Shown in pieces: positions 32,636 to 40,047 of a stretch of DNA of 52,037 nucleotides. The stretch covers positions 1 to 52,037 of the forward strand of contig NZ_NHSQ01000026.1 in assembly GCF_016653465.1 (NCBI RefSeq), in the 5' to 3' direction. Under the pieces are notes generated by a model, which saw only the letters and a list, made by a program, of their open reading frames with translations, had not been told where the DNA came from and ran no database searches. The translations under genes and the position numbers were made by a program. Source of the stretch: Thiocystis minor. GTDB lineage: Bacteria > Pseudomonadota > Gammaproteobacteria > Chromatiales > Chromatiaceae. Numbering within the stretch: the first letter of the stretch is position 1; each line of letters opens with the position of its first letter.

Positions 32636-33992
32636 GCGCGGACTCGGTATCCAACCCGTAACGATTCAGCTTGACATAGAGGCTTTGGCGGCTCAATCCA
32701 AGCAGTTCGGCGGTGGCCGTCCGGTTGCCTCGGGTCGCTTCCAGCGCCTCCTCGATATAATAACGCTCCACCACGCCCACGGTCTCCTCCACCAACGTGC
32801 GCAGCGAATGCTTGCCGATCTGTCCGGTCAAGGCGCCCAGGCGATCATTCAAGCGATCGGCGTGGCGCGGCGGCGACAGCCGGCGGCCCACGGCGCGGAT
32901 CAAGACGACGACGAACTCCGGATCGGTCTCCCGATTCCCCGCCGCGGAAATCTCGACATCCGTCTCGGTGCCCAGTTCGCCATGCAGAACGGTCGCGAAC
33001 ATCCGCACCGCGCCCAAGCGCTGCACATTCGCCAGCAGCACCGTCAGATCGGCGCCCGGATGGCCGAGCCAGCGTCCGAGTGTCTCATGAATCACCGAAC
33101 TCTCGGTCGGCATCTGCAGCAGGTCGAGACAGCCTTGATTCGCGCGCTGGATCAAGCCCAACCGATCGGTGATCGCGAAGCCATCCGGCAGGCGCTCCAG
33201 CAACTCCTCCAGCGGCGGCGTTCGCGCCAGTTTGGCGTGCGCCTCCGCCACGCCCGCGACCGCCTCGGTCGGAGACAACTGCAAGAGATACACGGCGCCG
33301 GACTCCGACGACAGGAGCGAGGCGCGCACCATCCAGGCCACGCGCGGCGTCCCGATCTGAAGCAAAATTCCTGGCGCCTGCCCCTGCTCCGCCACCCGAT
33401 TCAACATCGCTTGCAAGGCATCCCGCTCGGCGGGCAGCAGTGCCGCCAGAAACTCCTGCCCGGCGGCGGTCACTGGCGGCGTCAGGCCCAAGGCCGCGGC
33501 GGCGACCGGATTCGCCTCGACGATCCCGAGCGTACTGGCGCGCAGCAGCAACACGGCATCGGTCGAGGAGCGAAACAGCAACCGATAGCGCGTCTCGACC
33601 TCGCGCAGCTTCCAGTAATCGCGCTCCATCGTCTGTTGCGCCTCGACGAGTCGCGACTGAAGCTCGGTCACGGCCTGAAGGCTGCGGCCGATCGCCACCA
33701 GACCGGCCTGTCCGCCGAGACGCACCGCCGTATATTCGATCGGCAACGCGCGCCCGCTCGGAAAGCGCTGCGTCACCTGTCGAAAGGCCGACACCCCGCT
33801 AACCGCGGCATCCTCGACCAATTGGCGCAGGCTCTCGCCGCCACCCGGCTCGACGGTCTCGGACCAGGGACGCCCCACCCAGGCATCCAAGCCCTCGTCG
33901 GGGAGGCTCGTCGACAGCGCGGCGCGACGAATCACCCCCTCGTGATCAAGAAATAGCGTCACATCTGGTTGAGGAAGGTTTTGGATCGTCAT
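32610..33992 (-). CDS. ppsR: PpsR paralog paired with bacteriophytochrome (PpsR2)
   Basis: 460 aa with the PpsR plan: N-terminal PAS, Q-linker helix (VEAQQTMERDYWKLREVETRYR), PAS1, PAS2 and a Fis-type HTH (NRTATAELLGLSRQSLYVK). The HTH-proximal cysteine of PpsR1 is replaced by Tyr412 (ERYYIEEAL), so the classic thiol switch is absent. It overlaps bphP by 26 bases on the same strand, which supports a light-controlled pair in which BphP sequesters PpsR2. Targets are likely to include the same TGT-N12-ACA-like sites. Confidence 0.9.
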   Translation of the reverse strand: MTIQNLPQPDVTLFLDHEGVIRRAALSTSLPDEGLDAWVGRPWSETVEPGGGESLRQLVEDAAVSGVSAFRQVTQRFPSGRALPIEYTAVRLGGQAGLVAIGRSLQAVTELQSRLVEAQQTMERDYWKLREVETRYRLLFRSSTDAVLLLRASTLGIVEANPVAAAALGLTPPVTAAGQEFLAALLPAERDALQAMLNRVAEQGQAPGILLQIGTPRVAWMVRASLLSSESGAVYLLQLSPTEAVAGVAEAHAKLARTPPLEELLERLPDGFAITDRLGLIQRANQGCLDLLQMPTESSVIHETLGRWLGHPGADLTVLLANVQRLGAVRMFATVLHGELGTETDVEISAAGNRETDPEFVVVLIRAVGRRLSPPRHADRLNDRLGALTGQIGKHSLRTLVEETVGVVERYYIEEALEATRGNRTATAELLGLSRQSLYVKLNRYGLDTESARAAPGNTE

Positions 33993-34197
33993 GGCGTTTC
34001 AAGATTCGGCGTCAATGGATTGGATGGTGCGGCGCACCAATGCCCTGACCGCTTGGAGTCGAACCCAGCCCAAATCGTTCACTTCGCGACGAATTTTATC
34101 GACCATCAATTCCGCTCGGGACATAGCCCTTGGGGATCGCCTGCGATAAACTGTCAATCTCACCAGGGTTCGATGCGACCCAAGATCTCGTCACAAC

Positions 34198-34274
34198 GCC
34201 CTCGTAGCTCAGTTGGATAGAGCGATCGCCTCCTAAGCGGTAGGTCACAGGTTCAATTCCTGTCGAGGGCGCCA
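34198..34274 (+). tRNA. tRNA-Arg (anticodon CCT)
   Basis: A 77-nt cloverleaf: acceptor arms GCCCTCG and CGAGGGC, D-loop AGCTCAGTTGGATAGAGC, anticodon loop CTCCTAA with CCT reading AGG, T-arm GTTCAATTC, and an encoded CCA. A P4-type integrase starts 165 bp downstream, so the 3' half probably served as the attachment site of the island. No second copy of the tRNA 3' end was found in the window, so the other junction lies beyond it. Confidence 0.96.
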
Positions 34275-34297
34275 TTAACCCATCCCAGGCCGTCCGA

Positions 34298-34336
34298 AGA
34301 AGCCCGACACACCAGCCTAAGTGCGGGTTTTTTCTT
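34298..34336 (+). terminator. Intrinsic terminator of tRNA-Arg
   Basis: AAGCCCG-a-CAC pairs with GTG-CGGGTTT around the loop ACCAGCCTAA and is followed by a run of six T, a standard rho-independent signal 24 bases after the tRNA. Confidence 0.7.
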
Positions 34337-34439
34337 GTCTATTCGTCCAACGACGTTCGATAAAGCCCGTTGACATCCGGTATCAAGTCGGGGCAGGATT
34401 GCGGGGCAATAGCCGCACACAGAAAAGAGATGCCCCTTT

Positions 34440-35628
34440 ATGCCCCTGACGGATGTCAAGGTCCGCACCGCCAAGCCCCGGGCAAAAACCGTGAAGCTCC
34501 ATGACGAGCGCGGTCTTTACCTGGAACTTGCCCCCAGCGGCGGCAAGTGGTGGCGCTTTAAATTCCGGTTCGCGGGCAAGGAGAACCGCCTGAGTCTTGG
34601 CGTCTATCCCGATGTGAGCCTGAAGCAGGCCCGCGAGCGCCGCGACGAAGCCCGGAAGATCCTGGCCGCCGGCGTCGACCCGGCCGCGCGCCGCAAAGCG
34701 GAAAAAGCCGCCGGCGCCGAACGCGCGGGAAACACCTTCGAGGTGATCGCGCGCGAATGGTTCGCCCGCCACTCCCCCGGCTGGGCAGAGTCCTACCGGA
34801 TCAAAATCACCAACAGCCTGGCCAATGACCTGTTCCCCTGGCTGGGGAGTCGTCCGATTGCCGAGATCGGCGCCCCCGAGTTGCTGGCGACCGCGCGCCG
34901 CGTGGAGGCCCGCGGGTCGCTCTACAGCGCGCACCGCACCATCGGCACCACTGGGCAGATTTTCCGCTATGGCATCGCCACCGGCCGCACCTATCGCGAC
35001 CCGTCCGGCGACTTGCGCGGGGCGTTGCCCCCAGCCAAGGGCAAGCACTTCGCGGCCGTGACCGACCCGGCCCGTGTCGGCGACCTGCTACGGATGCTCG
35101 ACGGCTATCGTGGGACCGTGACCGTCTGCGCGGCCCTGAAGCTGGCGCCGTTGGTGTTCGTTCGCCCTGGCGAGTTACGCAAAGCCGAGTGGTCCGACTT
35201 CGATCTTGACTCCGCGGAGCGGCGCTATCGCTCCACGAAGACCGACACCGCGCATATCGTGCCCCTGCCCCGCCAAGCCGTCGCGATCCTGCGCGACCTG
35301 CCCCCCCGTGACTGGTCGCGAGCGTTATGTCTTTCCAGGGGCACGCACCGCCGAACGGCCGATGTCGGAAAACGCCGTCCTGGCTGCCCGGCGCCGGATG
35401 GGGATCGAGAAGGATGACATGAGCGGGCACGGCTTTCGGGCGATGGCGCGCACCATCCTGGATGAGGTGTTGGGGTTCCGGCCCGATTTCATCGAGCACC
35501 AATTAGGGCACGCGGTCCGCGACCCGAACGGCCGCGCCTACAACCGCACCGCCCACCTGGACGCGCGTCGGAGCATGTTGCAGACGTAGGCGGATTATTT
35601 GGACGGTTTGAAAGTTGCTGGGTCTTGA
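34440..35628 (+). pseudogene. P4-type tyrosine integrase, disrupted
   Basis: The first 290 residues are a normal integrase: Arm-binding DUF4102 domain (MPLTDVKVRTAKP, KWWRFKFRFAGKENRLSLG), core-binding domain and catalytic FVRPGELRKAEWSDFD (first Arg). At the C7 run 35301-35307 the frame shifts. The other frame continues with YVFPGARTAERPMSENAV, SGHGFRAMARTIL and FIEHQLGHAV (the HxxR and H box) to a TAG at 35587, after which ADYLDGLK still reads in frame to 35628. So one frameshift and one nonsense change separate it from an intact enzyme. The shift sits on a homopolymer and could be a sequencing error; the stop less so. Confidence 0.85.
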
Positions 35629-35662
35629 TTCAAAACTAAGGTTTTGTTTTGATTAAGGTATA

Positions 35663-36721
35663 GGCTCTTTCTGCGTTTCAGGCGGCTGCTAATTTTTTGT
35701 AATGTATTAACAATAGGCTTATCGTTACGAACCGCCAAGTAGGCTTGCAGGTCTCGGAGTTAGGCTGATGATCCCCCTTACAACGCTGCTGGACGACGTT
35801 AAGTGTTACGAAGTCCTGCGTGGTTTGCACTGGCCCGAAGGCGTGAGGTGCCCACACTGCCAGTCGTCGCAAGTGAGCAAACAAGGACGAGACACCACCC
35901 AGCCAGCACGCCAGAAGTATCGTTGTGGGGGCTGTGGGCGCCGCTTTGACGACGTGACGGGGACGATCTTCGCCGGTCGGCATCAGTCGTTGATGGTTTG
36001 GATCGGCTGTCTGTACCTGATGGGCTTGAACCTCTCCAACCTTCAGATTGCCCACGAGTTGGGTCTGAACGAGGATGACACGCAGCGGATGACCGAGCAA
36101 CTGCGCGCGGGGATCGTCGCCAGCCAGCCGACGCCGATGTTGTCGGGCGAGGTCGAGTGTGACGAGGTGTACGTGGTCGCCGGCCACAAAGGCCATCCTG
36201 AGGCCGTGAAAAAAAAGGGCGCCAGGGGCGCTGCCGTCGGCTGAAGGGAGCGCCCGGTCGCGGGACGCTGGAAAAAGAGAAGCCACCGATCTTTGGCATG
36301 ATCCAACGTGGTGGCCAGGTGGTGATTCGGATGCTGGAGAATGTTCAGCAACAGACCATCCGTCCGTTGATGTTGGCGGTGATTGCCCCGGGCACACAGG
36401 TCTACACCGACGAGTACAACATCTATGCCCGACTGACGGAGTGGGGTTATGGTCATAAAACGGTCTGTCACAGCCTGGGCGAATACGCCTCGTGATGAGG
36501 ACGGCGACGGCTTCCACGAGGTCCATGTCAACACCATGGAGGGCTTCTGGTCACTGTCGCGCTCCTGGCTGCGTCCTCCTCGCGGGATCTCCCAGGAGAA
36601 ATTGCCGCTCTACCTGGGGTTCTTTCAGTTCACTCACAACGTCCGCAGGCGCGGTCGGGGGCTGCTCCAGCCCATGCTCTCGGCCTTGCTGACCAGAGCC
36701 GCCTGAAAGACAGGAAGAGCT
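35663..36721 (+). mobile_element. IS1595-type insertion sequence (degenerate)
   Basis: Terminal inverted repeats at 35663-35687 (GGCTCTTTCTGCGTTTCAGG..) and 36697-36721 (inverse of AGCTCTTCCTGTCTTTCAGG..) match at about 21 of 25 positions and bracket one transposase frame. The eight bases outside the two ends do not match, so no target duplication is visible. The right end lies four bases from the start codon of the LpxB-like gene. Confidence 0.8.
35768..36706 (+). pseudogene. IS1595-family transposase with two frameshifts
   Basis: Over the full span (312 codons) an ISXO2-like transposase can be read: zinc ribbon CPHCQSS...YRCGGCGRRFDD, then GEVECDEVYVVAGHKGH (first catalytic Asp region), YTDEYNIYARL and the C-terminal VNTMEGFWSLSRSWLRP. 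The frame changes at the A8 run 36209-36216 and changes back near 36490, so the ends are in register. Programmed slippage at A8 is imaginable but would not explain the second shift. Taken as inactive unless the assembly is wrong. Confidence 0.8.
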
Positions 36722-36724
36722 ATT

Positions 36725-37945
36725 ATGGATAATTACTTGGCCTCTAGGCTGATCATTTGTGGCTGCGGCCCCGGCGAACTCGTCGCCTGGGTGCGTCCAT
36801 TGCTGGCTGCCCTGGCGCAGACCGAGCGGCGCTGGCAGACCACGCTAGTCTTGTGGCCACGCCTCTTTCTCAGCGGGCATGAGGCCGAGACTGCTCGCCA
36901 ACTGCCGGGCGTAGACCAAATTCTGAGTCCGGGCCGCTCGCTGGCTCTGCTGGCGGGCGCACCATTGCCCTGGTCTGATGCCGGCCCTCGGTCGAGTGTC
37001 TTGCTGCACATGGGTGGGGCCCCATTCTTGAGCCTGCGGCTCGGCAGGCGACTCGGCGCCCCGGTGCTGGCCTATTGCGAACAGCCGAACAGGCTCCCCT
37101 CCGGCTTCAACGCCATCTATTGCACGGACTCATGCAAGTCGATGGCCGCCGGAGTTACTCCGATTGGTAACCTATTGGTGGACGCGGTGTTTGCCTTGCG
37201 AGACCGACGGTTGGACCTCGATGCGGGCGATCCTGCTCTGATCCTCGGCTTGTTGCCGGGGAGTAGGGCCTTCCAGTTGCGACACTATCTGACCCGCGTC
37301 GGACCTGTGGCGGACGCACTTTCGCGTCGGGTGGACGCTTTGCAATTTCTGATCGCTCGCTCTCCACTAGTCGACGATGACATGGTGCGCGACGCGCTTG
37401 GGACGGGTGCGGGCGCGCGAATGGTGCAGGAACAGGATGTCACGGCCCTCATCACGGACCAGGGCCTGAGAATCCCCTTGGTCGATCCAGCGGAGGTGCT
37501 TTGCAGGGCGCATTGCCTACTCAGTACGCCAGGAACCAACACCGGGGAGGCTGCCGCCTTGGGTATCCCGCATCTGGTGGTCGCTCCGTTCGATCCGAGC
37601 TTCAAGATGTTCTCCGGGATGCTGGGGTTGATCGAGCGCAGCCACTGGCTGGGCAGGCCGCTCAAGCGTTGGGCATTGCGCTATCTGACCGGGGATGGTG
37701 CCTACTATGCACAGGCCAACGCGCGCGCGGGCCACGAGATCGTCCCTGAGCTTCAGGGGCCACTGGACATCGAGCGAGTGACCGACTGTCTAGCAAACTT
37801 GCTGCTGGATGCTCACCGCCGCAAGCGCATCAGCAGCGAGCTGTCAGGCGTCATGGGGCCACCGGGCGCGGCCAGTCGACTGGTTTCGGAACTGGAGCGC
37901 AAAGTCGTCGAGTCGGCCCACAACCCCACGTCGAACAGGCTATAG
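36725..37945 (+). CDS. LpxB-like glycosyltransferase-fold protein
   Basis: 406 aa, resembling the lipid-A-disaccharide synthase-related family (GT-B fold). N-terminal half: CGCGPGELVAWVRPLL in place of the LpxB GEVSGD. C-terminal half: LGLLPGSRAFQLRHYL, LSTPGTNTGEAAALGIPHLVV and an inserted stretch before LEGPLDIE-type end. It differs clearly from the canonical LpxB at 41255, so it may use another acyl-sugar. Its ribosome site (AGGAAGAG) lies within the right end of the IS1595 element, so expression may have been taken over. The stop at 37945 is followed by 532 bp without an intact gene. Confidence 0.6.
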   Translation: MDNYLASRLIICGCGPGELVAWVRPLLAALAQTERRWQTTLVLWPRLFLSGHEAETARQLPGVDQILSPGRSLALLAGAPLPWSDAGPRSSVLLHMGGAPFLSLRLGRRLGAPVLAYCEQPNRLPSGFNAIYCTDSCKSMAAGVTPIGNLLVDAVFALRDRRLDLDAGDPALILGLLPGSRAFQLRHYLTRVGPVADALSRRVDALQFLIARSPLVDDDMVRDALGTGAGARMVQEQDVTALITDQGLRIPLVDPAEVLCRAHCLLSTPGTNTGEAAALGIPHLVVAPFDPSFKMFSGMLGLIERSHWLGRPLKRWALRYLTGDGAYYAQANARAGHEIVPELQGPLDIERVTDCLANLLLDAHRRKRISSELSGVMGPPGAASRLVSELERKVVESAHNPTSNRL

Positions 37946-38477
37946 TGGTCGTTCTTGGCGCGGCACGGATCGTTGAGTTTGGAAACGTGCGGCGAATTGT
38001 CGTGATCTCAGCTAAGATCATGGGGTCGTATCCAAAGGGAACACTCAAAATCTCATGTAAGTTCGGAAGGCAAAGTCATAGCTTTTGTCGTTTAGGTCAA
38101 AATGAGAATTGCAGGTAGCATGGGGCGCTACCAGTGTTTTATACCAGATCTTGCGCGAAAAGCCCCGCCGGGATGGAGAGCGCCCGCCGTCGTCGGATCT
38201 TCCGCCTAGCGTGGTGTTTGCTGCTGTCTGATGTAGTGGTACACGATAGCAGTCGGCGCGCCCCCGCAGGAGGCGGCGAATTAGGAGGGCGATCAGAGCA
38301 CGCCCTTCCAGTCGCGCTGCTGGATGTCCGTCCGCTCCTGGCGCAGAAACCGGCTGGAAACGCCCTTGAGGCTGTTCACCAGAGCCAAGACCGCCACCTT
38401 GGGCGGGTACTCGACCAGCAGGTGAACATGATCGTCCTCGCCATCCATCTCCACCAAACACAGTAAATAGGCTATCC
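37946..38477. other. Gap between the LpxB-like gene and lpxD
   Basis: 532 bp without an intact gene. The right half holds an IS200 transposase relic (38206-38469, minus). The left half, with several short frames and the inverted-looking AT-richer stretch around 38030-38150, shows nothing I can name. Promoter elements for lpxD must be in the relic or just after it. Confidence 0.5.
38206..38469 (-). pseudogene. IS200/IS605-family TnpA relic
   Basis: The minus strand reads MDGEDDHVHLLVEYPPK (HUH motif His-Val-His), VNSLKGVSSRFLRQER, DIQQRDWKGVL and then AASCGGAP..IVYHYIRQQQTPR, a typical Y1 transposase C-terminal two-thirds. In-frame stops lie after KGVL and shortly beyond, and the N-terminus is missing. 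It ends at TAG 38206-38208. Dead element inside the lipid island. Confidence 0.8.
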
Positions 38478-39593
38478 ATGCACGAATCCTATTCCTCGCC
38501 GCAGCCGCCTGTCCTGACGCTTGCCGCGATAGCCCGAGCAGTCGATGGCAGTCTCAAGGGTGACGGTGCTCTTGCGGTGTGGAGGGTCGTGCGGCCGGAC
38601 CAGGTGGCTGCGGAGGCCGATCTGGTGCTGCTACTCGATGCGCAGGGGCTGCGAAGCCTGCGGCCCTCCGATGCCTGCTGCGCATTGATCGCGGCCGACC
38701 TGGAGCTGCCGTCCGGGATTCCTTGGCGTGGCTGGATCAGCGTAGAGCAACCCCGTTTGGCCTTGGCACGATTGCTCCCGCTGTTCGCGGCCAAACCCCG
38801 TCAGGCCGCGGGAGTTCATCCAAACGCCGTGGTGGAGCCCTCGGCCCGAATCGCAGCGGATGCCTTCGTGGGCCCCCTGAGCTATGTGGGCGAGAATGTC
38901 GAGATCGGCGCAGGTGTGTGCGTGCTCTCCAACTGCACCCTGGGCGCCAATTGCAGGATTGGCGACGGCAGCCTTCTGTACCCTGGGGTGCGGATCGGCG
39001 AGCGTGTCACCGTCGGCCGCCGTGCCATCATCCACGGCAATGCCTGCATCGGGGCGGACGGCTTCAGCTTTGCGCCGATCGGCGGTGCGGACGGCGGCAA
39101 TTCCATGGGCAGCGAGGCATGGGAGCCCGCCAGGATTCCGTCCCTCGGGTCGGTTATGATTGAGGATGACGTGGAGATCGGCGCTTGTGCCACCATCGAT
39201 CGTGGTACCCTGGGAGATACTCTTATTCGGCGAGGTACCAAGATCGACAATCTGGTGATGGTGGGACACAACAGCCGCATCGGCGAGTGCTGCCTGCTGG
39301 CGGGCCAGAGCGGCATCGCCGGCAGTTGCGAGCTGGAAGATCGGGTCGTGATGGGCGGACAATCCGGTATCGCCGACCATCTGCACATCGGCTCGCATGC
39401 AGTCATTGCGGCCAGTGCCGGCGTCTCGCAGCATGTGCCTGCGCACGCGGTCTTCATCGATAATCCAGCGGTTCCCTATGCGCGCTGGCAGGAGCGTTGG
39501 CGCAGCGTCGCACGCCTCAAGCGCATGTTCGGCGAACTCGAGCGGCTGAAACAGCGGCTCGTACAGGTCGAGCGCAGCCTGGGGAAGGGCTGA
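38478..39593 (+). CDS. lpxD: UDP-3-O-acylglucosamine N-acyltransferase (LpxD)
   Basis: 371 aa. LpxD adds the second 3-hydroxyacyl chain to UDP-acyl-GlcN from acyl-ACP in lipid A synthesis. N-terminal uridine-binding domain (LTLAAIARAVDGSLKGDG), left-handed beta-helix of hexapeptide repeats (about 110-330) with the catalytic His region MVGHNSRIG and NLVMVGHN, and a C-terminal helix (ARLKRMFGELERLKQRL). It is complete but lies away from the usual bamA-lpxD-fabZ-lpxA operon, which suggests an extra copy dedicated to this island. Confidence 0.92.
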   Translation: MHESYSSPQPPVLTLAAIARAVDGSLKGDGALAVWRVVRPDQVAAEADLVLLLDAQGLRSLRPSDACCALIAADLELPSGIPWRGWISVEQPRLALARLLPLFAAKPRQAAGVHPNAVVEPSARIAADAFVGPLSYVGENVEIGAGVCVLSNCTLGANCRIGDGSLLYPGVRIGERVTVGRRAIIHGNACIGADGFSFAPIGGADGGNSMGSEAWEPARIPSLGSVMIEDDVEIGACATIDRGTLGDTLIRRGTKIDNLVMVGHNSRIGECCLLAGQSGIAGSCELEDRVVMGGQSGIADHLHIGSHAVIAASAGVSQHVPAHAVFIDNPAVPYARWQERWRSVARLKRMFGELERLKQRLVQVERSLGKG

Positions 39594-39650
39594 CGTATCC
39601 AGCGTGACCTGCGCCAAGTCAATCGCCCCAGGGATGGAGCGAATCATCTC

Positions 39651-39670
39651 TCCTTGGCGACAGCCAAGGA
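39651..39670. other. Perfect hairpin after lpxD
   Basis: TCCTTGGC-GACA-GCCAAGGA forms an 8-bp stem with a 4-nt loop 58 bases after the lpxD stop. There is no following T run, so it is either a weak terminator or an mRNA processing hairpin that separates lpxD from the acp-KAS-lpxB genes. Confidence 0.45.
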
Positions 39671-39801
39671 TGGGGCTGGGAAACCGGGCTCAGCGTGTTG
39701 CCATGCGGGACAGAGATGCCCCGGCATTTTCAGGCGCTCAGTGCTTGAAGAATGGGGCGACTCAAAAGCCGTGCATCCAAGTTCTTTGGTATTCCAACAT
39801 C

Positions 39802-40047
39802 ATGACCCAAAACATTGAAAGTAGACTCATCGACATCATCGCCAAGGAAGCCCAGATCGAGCGGGACTGGCTGAAGCCCGAATCCACCATGGACGATTTC
39901 GGCGTGCCTTCGATCACGCAGCTTGAGGTGCTCTTCGCCATCGAGGAGTCCTTCGGTATCGAATTACCCGACAAGCCCGTCGATCTGACCCTCGCCGGCC
40001 TAGTTCGGCAGGTGGCGTCGATGGTCGAGCCGGGGAAGGACGCCTGA
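39802..40047 (+). CDS. AcpXL-like acyl carrier protein
   Basis: 81 aa. The pattern IDIIAKEAQIERDWLKPEST..MDDFG..LEVLFAIEESFGIELP is close to rhizobial AcpXL, the carrier for very-long-chain acyl groups of lipid A, and more distant from housekeeping AcpP. The phosphopantetheine serine is kept, but the usual DSL is PSI (GVPSITQL), so the transferase site is altered. Start taken at ATG 39802 although the frame opens earlier. The stop overlaps the next start (TGATG), coupling it to the ketoacyl synthase. Confidence 0.8.
   Translation: MTQNIESRLIDIIAKEAQIERDWLKPESTMDDFGVPSITQLEVLFAIEESFGIELPDKPVDLTLAGLVRQVASMVEPGKDA

Noticed and set aside
33993-34197. PpsR site upstream of ppsR2
   Set aside because: A TGT and an ACA occur but not at the N12 spacing on either strand.
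36209-36216. Programmed frameshift at A8 making an OrfAB transposase
   Set aside because: IS1595 transposases are single frames and a second shift near 36490 is needed, so mutation or sequence error is simpler.
36217-36224. Second copy of the tRNA-Arg 3' end (GGGCGCCA)
   Set aside because: Only eight bases match and they lie inside the IS1595 transposase; too short for an attachment site.
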